Positions 55,235 through 63,253 of a DNA stretch of 64,000 nt are shown here, in pieces (the first letter of the stretch is position 1; each line of letters starts with the position of its first letter). A program made the position numbers and the translations under genes. The notes below the pieces were generated by a model. It worked only from the letters and a program-made list of their open reading frames with translations. It was not told the DNA's origin and ran no database searches. Origin of the DNA: Acinetobacter sp. Marseille-Q1618 (lineage in GTDB: Bacteria > Pseudomonadota > Gammaproteobacteria > Pseudomonadales > Moraxellaceae); NCBI RefSeq assembly GCF_902809855.1, contig NZ_CADDWJ010000002.1, positions 186,001 to 250,000 on the forward strand, written 5' to 3'.

Positions 55235-55480
55235 TTAATAATGCGGTGGACGATTGGTCATCGGATCAAATGCTGCGATTCCTTCTGATAAATCCGCAGA
55301 TTCCACACGCTGATAAAGCAACTGCATTTGTTTCTTTAAATCTGCAATTTCCAAACTTTGTTGCGCCACTTGATCATTCAATTGTTCAACTAAATCATCT
55401 AAAAATGTAATTCGGACTTGCAAATCTTCTATGGGTGCGGAAAATGACGCCTGATCATCTAAATTTTTTTGTTTAGTCAC
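55235..55480 (-). CDS. slyX: SlyX protein
   Basis: The 81-residue product is a small coiled-coil protein: LQVRITFLDDLVEQLNDQVAQQSLEIADLKKQMQLLYQRV (parts quoted), followed by the typical SlyX C-terminal PPHY ending. The role is unknown. The start is a GTG with AGGA seven bases upstream. It is divergent from uup, only 35 bases away. Confidence 0.88.
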   Translation of the reverse strand: MTKQKNLDDQASFSAPIEDLQVRITFLDDLVEQLNDQVAQQSLEIADLKKQMQLLYQRVESADLSEGIAAFDPMTNRPPHY

Positions 55481-55514
55481 TTTTAGTCCTCACTTGGGAT
55501 GTTTAGGAAACACT

Positions 55515-57416
55515 ATGGCCTATATTACATTAAGGGATGTCCAACTTGCGTTTGGTGGACCAGCCCTGCTCGACGGCGCAAACTTCAGTTTAGAACGTGG
55601 CGAACGAGTCTGTTTGATTGGGCGTAACGGTGAAGGTAAGTCTACTTTACTTAAACTGATTGAGGGAAGTTTATTGCCAGATGCTGGTGAAATTTCATTA
55701 CAAAATGGCATTAGTATTGCAATGTTGGCGCAAGATGTTCCGATGGATTCGGGCAAAGTTGCTGATATTGTTGCTGATGGTGCTGGTGAAGCTGCTTCAG
55801 TATTAAAAGCATATCATGAAGCCAGTGATGCGTGTGTACTCGGTGATATGGATGCCTGTGAACGTATGGGCAATTTACAACACCAAATGGATCAACTCGA
55901 TGGTTGGTCGCTTGAAACCAAAGTTAACTCTATTTTAAGTAAAATGGGCTTAGACCCTGAAGCAGACTTGGCGGATTTATCTGGTGGTCGTAAACGTCGT
56001 GTGCTGTTGGCGCGTGCGCTACTGACCCAGCCTGATGTGTTGTTACTTGACGAACCGACCAACCATTTAGACGTTGAAAGTATCGAATGGTTAGAAAAAT
56101 TCTTACTTGATCAAAATAATTTAACCTTACTTTTCATTTCTCATGACCGTTCATTTGTAGACAATATTGCCACCCGTATCGTTGAGCTAGATCGGGGAAT
56201 TTTGCGTAGTTACGAAGGGAACTATTCACGTTATTTAGAACTTAAAGCGCAGCAAATGGAAGCTGAAGAAAAGCAAAATGCGCTGTTTGATAAAAAACTG
56301 GCAGAAGAAGAAGCTTGGATTCGCCAAGGCATCAAAGCACGTCGTACCCGTAACGAAGGTCGTGTGCGTGCGCTCAAAGCTTTACGAGAAGAGTCTAAAG
56401 CTCGCCGCTTCCAACAAGGTAAAGTCAGTATGGCAACCCAAGACGCACAACGTTCTGGGAAAATGGTTTTTGAAATTGAACACTTACGTGTTGAATATGA
56501 TGGCTATCCGATCATCAAAGATTTCTCTACTTTGGTTCTTCGAGGCGATCGTATTGGGTTAGTCGGTGACAATGGTGTTGGTAAAACCACTCTGATCAAA
56601 GCCATTTTAGGTGAGATTGCACACGGTGGTTCAGTAAAAACAGGCACACAACTTGAAATTGCCTATTTTGACCAACTCCGTAATGCTTTAGACCTAGAAA
56701 AATCTGTGAAAGATAACGTATCTGAAGGCTCTGACCATGTCGATGTCAATGGTTCACGCCGCCATATCTATAGCTATTTACAAGATTTCTTGTTCTCACC
56801 TGAACGTGCCCGCACCCCTGTTAAAGCTTTATCGGGTGGTGAGCGTAACCGTATTTTATTAGCAAAACTTTTACTTAAACCATCAAATCTGATCGTCATG
56901 GATGAACCAACCAATGACTTAGATATGGTGACACTTGAGTTATTAGAAGAAATGCTCAGCGAATACAAAGGCACATTGTTATTGATTTCACACGACCGTG
57001 CATTTATGGACAATGTTGTGACTTCAACGTGGGTGTTTGATGGTAAAGGCAACATTGATGAATATATTGGCGGTTACCAAGATTATTTGGAGCAACGCCC
57101 TGACCAGACAGTAGTTGATCAAAAAAGTGCAGTGAAAAAAGCCGCAGCAAAAGCCGAAGCTGCTGCACAAGTCGCTCAACCGAAAAAAGTAAAACTGAGT
57201 TATAAAGACCAACGTGCCTTAGAGCAACTCCCTGCGGAAATGGAAGCTTTAGAAAAAGAACAAGCTGAAATTAATGAACTCCTTGCAGATGGTTCTTTAT
57301 TTGTTTCTGATGCAGACAAAGCCATGAAATTATCTAATCGTTTGACTGAAATTGATGACTTGTTATTGGAAAAGTTAGAACGTTGGGAAGAACTTGAGGA
57401 AATGAGTAAGGGTTAA
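55515..57416 (+). CDS. uup: ABC-F family ATPase Uup
   Basis: Uup is a soluble ABC-F protein linked to ribosome and DNA-related functions (suppression of transposon excision). The 633-residue product has two ABC domains, with Walker A LIGRNGEGKST and VGDNGVGKTT, signature motifs LSGGRKRRV and LSGGERNRI, and Walker B motifs LLLDEPTNHLD and IVMDEPTNDLD. Between them is a charged linker with ARRTRNEGRVRALKALR, and a C-terminal coiled coil (about 565-633) typical of Uup. I chose the ATG at 55515. A strong terminator follows. Confidence 0.94.
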   Translation: MAYITLRDVQLAFGGPALLDGANFSLERGERVCLIGRNGEGKSTLLKLIEGSLLPDAGEISLQNGISIAMLAQDVPMDSGKVADIVADGAGEAASVLKAYHEASDACVLGDMDACERMGNLQHQMDQLDGWSLETKVNSILSKMGLDPEADLADLSGGRKRRVLLARALLTQPDVLLLDEPTNHLDVESIEWLEKFLLDQNNLTLLFISHDRSFVDNIATRIVELDRGILRSYEGNYSRYLELKAQQMEAEEKQNALFDKKLAEEEAWIRQGIKARRTRNEGRVRALKALREESKARRFQQGKVSMATQDAQRSGKMVFEIEHLRVEYDGYPIIKDFSTLVLRGDRIGLVGDNGVGKTTLIKAILGEIAHGGSVKTGTQLEIAYFDQLRNALDLEKSVKDNVSEGSDHVDVNGSRRHIYSYLQDFLFSPERARTPVKALSGGERNRILLAKLLLKPSNLIVMDEPTNDLDMVTLELLEEMLSEYKGTLLLISHDRAFMDNVVTSTWVFDGKGNIDEYIGGYQDYLEQRPDQTVVDQKSAVKKAAAKAEAAAQVAQPKKVKLSYKDQRALEQLPAEMEALEKEQAEINELLADGSLFVSDADKAMKLSNRLTEIDDLLLEKLERWEELEEMSKG

Positions 57417-57435
57417 TTTTGCTTTTGTCTTAAAT

Positions 57436-57466
57436 AAAAACTCCGCTCATGTGCGGAGTTTTTTAA
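57436..57466 (+). terminator. Rho-independent terminator after uup
   Basis: AAAAACTCCGC and GCGGAGTTTTTT pair around a six-base loop with a T-run. Confidence 0.92.
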
Positions 57467-57679
57467 CTGCATCATTTTTATGTTTCATTTTAATGCGATT
57501 AAAAAATTAAACTGCATTAATATGATTCATACTGGCTTATCTATTGTTCTTAATTGATAGCATTTTTCTATTTAAGCTCATCGATCAAATCTCTCATACA
57601 TGTAAATAATTTCTTATAATTATTTAATAAAATATTATATATCAAATAAATATTTTTAAGATTTTATAAACAATAGTCT
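57467..57679. other. Upstream region of the NCS1 permease
   Basis: The 320-base gap between uup and the permease holds a terminator and a sigma-54 promoter at its ends. The AT-rich middle shows no obvious NtrC-type dyad by eye and no gene. Confidence 0.5.
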
Positions 57680-57698
57680 TTGGCATTTATTTTGCAAA
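57680..57698 (+). promoter_or_regulatory. Sigma-54 promoter for the NCS1 permease
   Basis: TTGGCATTTATTTTGCAAA has the -24 GG and -12 GC pairs exactly ten bases apart (TGGCA, then TTGCA), the sigma-54 consensus layout. It lies about 40 bases before the permease ATG at 57740. Sigma-54 control would tie the gene to nitrogen limitation, in line with a nitrogen-source transporter beside urease. Confidence 0.72.
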
Positions 57699-57739
57699 AC
57701 ACTCAACAAACACAAAATTAAAATATAGGAGTGTTTACG

Positions 57740-59347
57740 ATGCATAACCCATCTACAACAGATACCTTTGCAGACCGCCCATCCTCGGCTGCGAATGAAA
57801 CATTAGAAGACTATACTTTACGTTATGCACCACATAGTTTCCGTCGCTGGAGTCCAAAAGTCGTTGCGATTACAGCGTTAGGCGGCATTGCCTATTTGGC
57901 TGATTTTTCGATTGGGGCAAGTATTGGTATGACCTATGGGACAATCAATGCCGTTTTCTCGATTTTATTTGCAGCCATTATTATTTTTCTAACTGGGATT
58001 CCACTTGCCTACTACGCTGCTCGCTACAACATCGACTTAGACTTAATCACGCGAGGAGCAGGCTTTGGTTATATTGGTTCAGTGTTAACCAGTATCATTT
58101 TTGCCAGTTTTACCTTTATTTTCTTTGCGCTCGAAGGTTCTATCATGGCGCAAGGTTTGCTATTGGGGCTTGGGATTCCGCTTTGGGCAGGTTATTTGAT
58201 TTCTACGGTCATGGTCATTCCACTGGTCATTTACGGCATGAAAGCACTGAGTAAATTACAAGTATGGACCACACCTATCTGGCTGATTTTAATGATCGGA
58301 CCTGTTGCTTATTTAATTCACAAAGAACCTAGCCTCGTAAGTGCTTTTACCACCTATACCGGTACAAGTGGTTATGCACCCATGGACATGGCAGCTATTA
58401 TGCTTGGTGCCGGGATTTGTTTATCCTTGATTATGCAAATTGGTGAACAAATTGACTATTTGCGTTTTATGCCTGCAAAAACCAAAGAAAATAGTAAATC
58501 TTGGTGGATTGCCGTGATCTCAGCAGGTCCAGGTTGGGTGATTCTTGGTGCAATAAAACAAATCATTGGGGCATTTTTAGGTTTCTACTTACTGACCAAA
58601 ATCCCAGGTGTGAATGCAACTGAGCCTGTACAACAATTTAATGCGGCTTTTCATGACATGTTACCAGGTTGGTTGGCGCTATCTTTAGCTGTAATTTTGG
58701 TAGTGATTTCACAAATTAAAATTAATGTCACCAATGCCTATTCTGGTTCACTTGCATGGACAAGTGCCTACACTCGAATCAGTAAACACTATCCGGGACG
58801 CATTGTCTTCGTCATTGTAAATCTAGCAATTGCCCTTGCATTGATGGAAGGGAATATGTTTGCAGTATTAGGTAAAATTTTAGGCTTCTATTCTAACTTT
58901 GCCATTGCTTGGGTCGTGGTGGTTGCAACTGACATTTCCATCAATAAATACATCCTCAAACTCTCACCAAAACAGCCTGAGTATCGCCGTGATATGTTGT
59001 ATAACATCAACCCTGTTGGTATGGTTTCATTCCTTGCTGCTGCGGGACTGTCTATTGCGGCATTCTTTGGACTATTGGGGGATTTCCTTGCTGCATATTC
59101 TCCATTGATTGCTTTGGTTGTGGCATTTGTCCTCACCCCAATCATGGGGCTACTCACCAAAGGCAAATACTACATTAAGTCTGAAAATGATGGCATCAAA
59201 GAACCACGTTATGACGCTGAAGGCACTCCTGTCGCTACAGTTTATCACTGCGTATCGTGTAATGAAAATTATGAACGTCCTGATATTTTATACTCACACA
59301 AACATCATGGTGTGATCTGCTCATTGTGTAAAACCATGGAAAAATAA
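57740..59347 (+). CDS. NCS1-family permease with a C-terminal zinc ribbon
   Basis: The 535-residue product has about 12 membrane helices and NCS1 features: SPKVVAITALGGIAYLADFSIGAS, LITRGAGFGYIGSV, MQIGEQIDYLRFMP and ISQIKINVTNAYSGSLAW. The family (CodB, PucI and others) carries nucleobases, allantoin or hydantoins. The last 35 residues (YHCVSCNENYERPDILYSHKHHGVICSLCKTMEK, parts) hold two CxxC pairs that look like a zinc-binding ribbon, which I do not expect in this family. A TAGGAG site supports the ATG at 57740. The ligand is unknown; the promoter type suggests a nitrogen source. Confidence 0.85.
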   Translation: MHNPSTTDTFADRPSSAANETLEDYTLRYAPHSFRRWSPKVVAITALGGIAYLADFSIGASIGMTYGTINAVFSILFAAIIIFLTGIPLAYYAARYNIDLDLITRGAGFGYIGSVLTSIIFASFTFIFFALEGSIMAQGLLLGLGIPLWAGYLISTVMVIPLVIYGMKALSKLQVWTTPIWLILMIGPVAYLIHKEPSLVSAFTTYTGTSGYAPMDMAAIMLGAGICLSLIMQIGEQIDYLRFMPAKTKENSKSWWIAVISAGPGWVILGAIKQIIGAFLGFYLLTKIPGVNATEPVQQFNAAFHDMLPGWLALSLAVILVVISQIKINVTNAYSGSLAWTSAYTRISKHYPGRIVFVIVNLAIALALMEGNMFAVLGKILGFYSNFAIAWVVVVATDISINKYILKLSPKQPEYRRDMLYNINPVGMVSFLAAAGLSIAAFFGLLGDFLAAYSPLIALVVAFVLTPIMGLLTKGKYYIKSENDGIKEPRYDAEGTPVATVYHCVSCNENYERPDILYSHKHHGVICSLCKTMEK

Positions 59348-59373
59348 TAAAACTAAAAATAGTTACTTTAAAT

Positions 59374-59402
59374 TTAAGGCTTCATTTGAAGCCTTATTTT
59401 TT
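59374..59402 (+). terminator. Rho-independent terminator after the NCS1 permease
   Basis: AAGGCTTCA-TT-TGAAGCCTT is followed by ATTTTTT, about 27 bases past the stop. Confidence 0.85.
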
Positions 59403-59566
59403 GATGATGTTCTCAAATAAAGCGCTTGCAAAAATCAAAAACAATCACTGATTGATAGAAAAATTAATATTGAAAAATTTTTCTTCCTTTGAGAGAAGGT
59501 TATACCAATCAATAAAATTTTTATAATATATTTTAGGAATGATTTTTTCTGTTTCTAATCATAAAT
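59403..59566. other. Non-coding gap, first part
   Basis: This is the start of the roughly 800-base gap between the permease and hupE (59348-60147). It is AT-rich and holds no gene that I can support. The rest of the gap contains the two repeat-like stretches listed next. Confidence 0.5.
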
Positions 59567-59763
59567 TGAGACGCGGAAACGTCATCCGCAGTTGTCTGAG
59601 GCAGGGCTACCAATGATTGATCATGTTTTTGCAATACCTCAATCAATTTGCGATATTTGTCGAGTTCTGCGGTGAGGAGCAACGCTCCGCAAGGTGGTTT
59701 TCTTGCGAAGTTTCACTTCTCATTTTGCCAAAACAAAAGTAGGTCGAGCCGAAGGCTAGTCTC
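59567..59763. repeat. Repeat-like element or decayed coding remnant
   Basis: The stretch is bounded by GAGAC at 59568 and GTCTC at 59758, which are reverse complements. Read on the minus strand, one frame is nearly open and looks like protein: NFARKPPCGALLL, then AELDKYRKLIEVLQKHDQ and SLVALPQTT, ending in a stop near 59540, with one in-frame stop at its upstream end. No start codon with a ribosome binding site is present. It is most likely a dispersed repeat or a decayed gene fragment; I see no second copy in the window. Confidence 0.45.
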
Positions 59764-59869
59764 TAAATACAAACTTTAGATGTCAGACTCCGTCAAAAAC
59801 AAACCACTTATATTCTGTTATTTTCCAAGAATGGTATTAGAATAAAGGGAATGCCAATCCGTTAAGCAT

Positions 59870-60030
59870 TTTTTAATCCTCCCCCTTGCAGAACATGTTC
59901 CTCACCTTTTTGAAAGATAGGATGCGTGGCACTGCCACGTAAGATCACTAAAAATTACTTTAGTTACTGCAAATTCCCCTCTTTTTGCTTACGCCATATA
60001 TGGCTTAGAGTTAGGAGAAGTTTTTAAAAA
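59870..60030. repeat. Second repeat-like stretch with a dyad
   Basis: A GC-richer stretch with CGTGGCACTGCCACG (a dyad around ACT at about 59934-59948), C-runs (CCTCCCCCTTG) and the mirrored phrase CCCCTCTTTTTGC stands out from AT-rich flanks. It resembles small palindromic intergenic elements, but I have no second copy to compare. No gene. Confidence 0.35.
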
Positions 60031-60099
60031 TTTATCCAATAATTTTGTTTAACTGACAGACATTATTGATTTGAAGCTTTTTATATAAAAAGATCAGAC

Positions 60100-60131
60100 A
60101 CAAAAAATCCCACATTTTCATGTAGGATTGT
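60100..60131 (-). terminator. Rho-independent terminator after hupE
   Basis: On the minus strand AATCCTACAT-GAAA-ATGTGGGATT is followed by TTTTGTG, about 17 bases past the hupE stop. It ends the urease operon. Confidence 0.75.
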
Positions 60132-60147
60132 TAAAATTTTAGACCAG

Positions 60148-60747
60148 TTAAGCCAAACCAATCAAGGCAATAAATACGGCTAATCCCCCAATAATTTTTT
60201 TACCATAAGGAATATGCTCAACGATAAATTTCCCAAAAAACAAACCTGCAACATAAATCAAAGACATTGCTGCGACCATACCCGACACTAAACTTAAAAA
60301 ATGTCCTGAATGCCCAAGCTCAGCACCGTGTGCAACACCATGAAAAGTCACTAACATCGCAGTTGCAACAGGTAAAATCATTTTTGATTTTGACCAAAGT
60401 GCCACAGCTACAGCAATCAATGAAGCCACGATGCCGTATTCAGCAAAACTTTCAGGCATTAAATGTGCTGTACCCATCGCAAAACCCGCGACCAAAGCCA
60501 CAACCATCGACACTAAACCTGTGACTTGCCAACGCTTCAATGCAGAATAAAACAATACCCCCAATGCCAAAGCCATCATCATATGGTCAAGCCCTGTAAA
60601 TGGATGGATAAAACCTGCCTCAAAGCCTAAATGCGTATGCGTATGCGTATGTTCATGCCCGACATGAGCCAAAGCCCACATTGGCGAACTTGCCCCCACA
60701 ATGACGATAAGTTTTTGCAACAATCTATTCATTTCTAATTTTTTCAT
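60148..60747 (-). CDS. HupE/UreJ-family nickel permease-like protein
   Basis: The 199-residue product has a signal-like first helix and about six membrane helices. The N-terminus bears a histidine-rich stretch (HVGHEHTHTHTHLG, about 30-43) and HPFTGLDHMMMALALG, the family mark of HupE/UreJ proteins that take up nickel for urease or hydrogenase. The HTHTHT part is encoded by a six-base repeat (ATGCGT). I chose the ATG at 60747, after GAGGG, just past the ureG stop, so it is the last gene of the urease operon. Nickel transport is known for the family and inferred here. Confidence 0.88.
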   Translation of the reverse strand: MKKLEMNRLLQKLIVIVGASSPMWALAHVGHEHTHTHTHLGFEAGFIHPFTGLDHMMMALALGVLFYSALKRWQVTGLVSMVVALVAGFAMGTAHLMPESFAEYGIVASLIAVAVALWSKSKMILPVATAMLVTFHGVAHGAELGHSGHFLSLVSGMVAAMSLIYVAGLFFGKFIVEHIPYGKKIIGGLAVFIALIGLA

Positions 60748-60758
60748 TGCGCCTGCCC

Positions 60759-61376
60759 TCAAGCTTTAAATAAACCTTGTTTTTCGATAAATAAAATAAT
60801 CTCCGCCAAACCATCTTCGGTTTTCATATTTGAAAATATAAAGGGTTTATCGCCACGCATCCGTTTAGCATCCTGATCCATCACTTCAAGATTTGCCCCA
60901 ACCATCGGTGCTAAATCAGTTTTGTTAATGATCAATAAATCAGACTTAGTAATACCTGGCCCACCTTTACGAGGAATTTTTTCTCCACCTGCCACATCGA
61001 TCACATAGAGGGTTAAGTCTGATAATTCAGGGCTAAAAGTTGCCGCTAAATTATCACCACCACTTTCAATAATGATCAATTCAAGACCATCGAATTTTTC
61101 ACATAAATCATCAATTGCAGCAAGGTTAATCGAGGCATCTTCACGAATTGCAGTATGTGGACATCCGCCTGTTTCCACACCAACAATACGGTCTGGCGAC
61201 ATGGCTTCATTGCGGGTTAAAAAGTTAGAATCTTCTTTGGTGTAAATATCGTTGGTGACCACTGCCATATTATATTTATCACGTAATGCGCGACATAAAT
61301 TCAGCGTTAATGCCGTTTTGCCTGACCCAACAGGACCACCAATTCCGACACGTAATGGGCTACGTTGTGACATCAT
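60759..61376 (-). CDS. ureG: Urease accessory protein UreG
   Basis: UreG is the GTPase that drives nickel insertion into urease. The 205-residue product has the P-loop [15 protein letters not shown] (about 11-25), the metal-site segment [15 protein letters not shown] with Cys-Pro-His, [16 protein letters not shown] and the guanine-specificity motif INKTDLAP. Length is typical. It follows ureF after 95 bases and precedes hupE in the same strand, which points to one operon. Confidence 0.96.
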   Translation of the reverse strand: MMSQRSPLRVGIGGPVGSGKTALTLNLCRALRDKYNMAVVTNDIYTKEDSNFLTRNEAMSPDRIVGVETGGCPHTAIREDASINLAAIDDLCEKFDGLELIIIESGGDNLAATFSPELSDLTLYVIDVAGGEKIPRKGGPGITKSDLLIINKTDLAPMVGANLEVMDQDAKRMRGDKPFIFSNMKTEDGLAEIILFIEKQGLFKA

Positions 61377-61471
61377 TATTTTCCTTTTATTCGTTGCTTC
61401 AACACTGAAAATTGAATCTGATTGTTAAAAAATTACTGAAACTTGAGGTGAAATCTCCGATCTTTCATTTT

Positions 61472-62137
61472 TTAAGATCGAAATAGCCGTGAATATTGCG
61501 TTTCATGCTGCATACTAAGCATGGCGTATTGTGGCAAACTGCTACTCATTTCATCATCAGACAACGCCATTGCACTGTGTACTGCATCAGGGACTAAGCC
61601 ATGTAAATACCATAAAATACGTTGACCGCTCATTTGCCCCAATGGGATGGTTTTAACCGCAGCCAAGACCTGATTTTCCAAGACAGAAAAGCTATATGCC
61701 GTTAAAACATCGGTTGGGCTCAAGCCCAAACGACCACAAAGTTGTGCATAAACAGGGACAAAACCAAATTGTTTTTTCACCTTTACGTCTAGCATGAGTA
61801 CATCTTTAATCCATGCATTTAAGGAAAATGCCAATTGCTGTGACTCAGTCAACAGCTCTTTACTTTCACGACTGGCACGGTATAAATTTGCCCAATATAG
61901 AAACTCGTTTTCTAACGTAAAATTCTGCATTAACCTTTTTAAAATGGGTAATTCAAAACGTACCAAAACCATTTCTAAGACTTCTTCAAAGTAGGCTTTG
62001 CTTGAGCTTTCATCATAGATCAGCCCTTTTTCAATGGCACTTTCTACACCTTGTGAATAACAATAAGCACCTATTGGCAAAGCGGTAGATGACAAAGTTA
62101 ATAGCTTGAGCAAATCTACCGCATTAGTGATGGTCAT
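61472..62137 (-). CDS. ureF: Urease accessory protein UreF
   Basis: UreF is the scaffold that links UreG and UreD to the urease apoprotein and gates nickel delivery. The 221-residue helical product has the family segments [25 protein letters not shown] and [30 protein letters not shown] (parts quoted). It begins 14 bases before the ureE stop, so the two genes overlap and are coupled. Confidence 0.93.
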   Translation of the reverse strand: MTITNAVDLLKLLTLSSTALPIGAYCYSQGVESAIEKGLIYDESSSKAYFEEVLEMVLVRFELPILKRLMQNFTLENEFLYWANLYRASRESKELLTESQQLAFSLNAWIKDVLMLDVKVKKQFGFVPVYAQLCGRLGLSPTDVLTAYSFSVLENQVLAAVKTIPLGQMSGQRILWYLHGLVPDAVHSAMALSDDEMSSSLPQYAMLSMQHETQYSRLFRS

Positions 62138-62636
62138 GTGCGTGAATCGCTGTGATAGAGCTTAAAGGCTTACTTTCTGCTTTTGATAAGCGCTCATAGC
62201 TATGACTATGCTGTGCATAAGCACCACTTTCAGGTTCAAAAGGATGCTCGGTTTCTGTCACAGTTAAACCTAGACCAACCATCATTTCCGCAAGAACATG
62301 ATCAGGCTCAAAATACAAAGCACTAGGTGTCAACATTAGTGGTACATGTCGATTTCCCAAATGATACGCTGCTTTGAGCAAATCAAAATCAGATTGTGCG
62401 GTTACTTGCATCAACCGTTCCGCTTTGGCATCGACACGTAGAACATCTCCATGTTCTGTGGCAATCAATGCACCACTTCTTAAAATTCCAGTACGAGGTA
62501 AATCCACACCGACATCTTCACCATTTTCTAAAGTTGCCCGAAAACGGCTTTTTTGACGTGTGTCAAAAGTCAGAGCCACAGTTTCTACTGCTGTTTTAGT
62601 TTCAGTCTGCTCTAGGCGTTGGGTAAAGATTTTCAT
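62124..62636 (-). CDS. ureE: Urease accessory metallochaperone UreE
   Basis: UreE binds nickel and hands it to the urease maturation complex. The 170-residue product has the N-terminal UreE domain ([36 protein letters not shown], parts), the conserved [11 protein letters not shown] with the nickel-binding histidine of the dimer interface, and a short C-terminal tail rich in His (AIHAHDHH). The tail is much shorter than in Klebsiella-type UreE. It overlaps ureF by 14 bases and is preceded by GAGGAG. Confidence 0.93.
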   Translation of the reverse strand: MKIFTQRLEQTETKTAVETVALTFDTRQKSRFRATLENGEDVGVDLPRTGILRSGALIATEHGDVLRVDAKAERLMQVTAQSDFDLLKAAYHLGNRHVPLMLTPSALYFEPDHVLAEMMVGLGLTVTETEHPFEPESGAYAQHSHSYERLSKAESKPLSSITAIHAHDHH

Positions 62637-62662
62637 CCACTCTCCTCTAATGTATAAATCAT

Positions 62663-63241
62663 TTAATAAGTGAAAAATTCAGTATTTTTAATAGGTTGAT
62701 TAAGCATATTGTGGCGAAACTGTTGCATAAGCTGCGCTGAAACAGATTGATGATTCTCCCGTAACATCTTAAATAATTGTAAAAATTGACCATGACTAAA
62801 CAACATCAAGTTCTGATCGATATAACTATGTTGTTCTCGATCAAGAAATGTAAATAAAGCCTCAACTCGTAAATATAGGTCACGAAAAGATTCAGCATCT
62901 GCTGCATCGACATAATCCACATCTAAATTTTGCCAATAAGCATCTACCCATGGCTTACGTTGCGCTAAAGTTGTACCTTTACATTTCAAATCAGACAAAT
63001 AAGAAAATTCTTCAATCGGCAAAATTTCAGGTTGTAATTTATCACGCTCTAAAATCGGTTGCGCAGTCTGTAAGGTTCTTAAAAATGGTGAAATAATGAC
63101 ATGGTGAGCTCGTGGCAATATCTGTGTCAGTTGATGCGCTTGCTGATGCCCAAAATCCGTCAAAGCAATACTTGCATGTGATTCAGTTTTGCCATCTACA
63201 TTTCCAACACTTTGTGCATGACGAATCAAATAAACTGCCAT
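62663..63241 (-). CDS. Histidine phosphatase-family protein in the urease operon
   Basis: The 192-residue product has the phosphoglycerate-mutase-like signature: [13 protein letters not shown] (His near residue 7), [15 protein letters not shown] with the second arginine, and [11 protein letters not shown] with the late histidine. Such proteins dephosphorylate small molecules or sugar phosphates. It begins 12 bases after the ureC stop and ends 26 bases before ureE, so it is cotranscribed with urease genes. I know no such gene as a standard urease accessory; its role there is unexplained. Confidence 0.85.
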   Translation of the reverse strand: MAVYLIRHAQSVGNVDGKTESHASIALTDFGHQQAHQLTQILPRAHHVIISPFLRTLQTAQPILERDKLQPEILPIEEFSYLSDLKCKGTTLAQRKPWVDAYWQNLDVDYVDAADAESFRDLYLRVEALFTFLDREQHSYIDQNLMLFSHGQFLQLFKMLRENHQSVSAQLMQQFRHNMLNQPIKNTEFFTY

Positions 63242-63253
63242 GAAAGCTATCCT

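Noticed and set aside
59109..59315. Plus-strand open frame in the end of the NCS1 permease
   Set aside because: An out-of-frame shadow inside the permease gene with no ribosome binding site.
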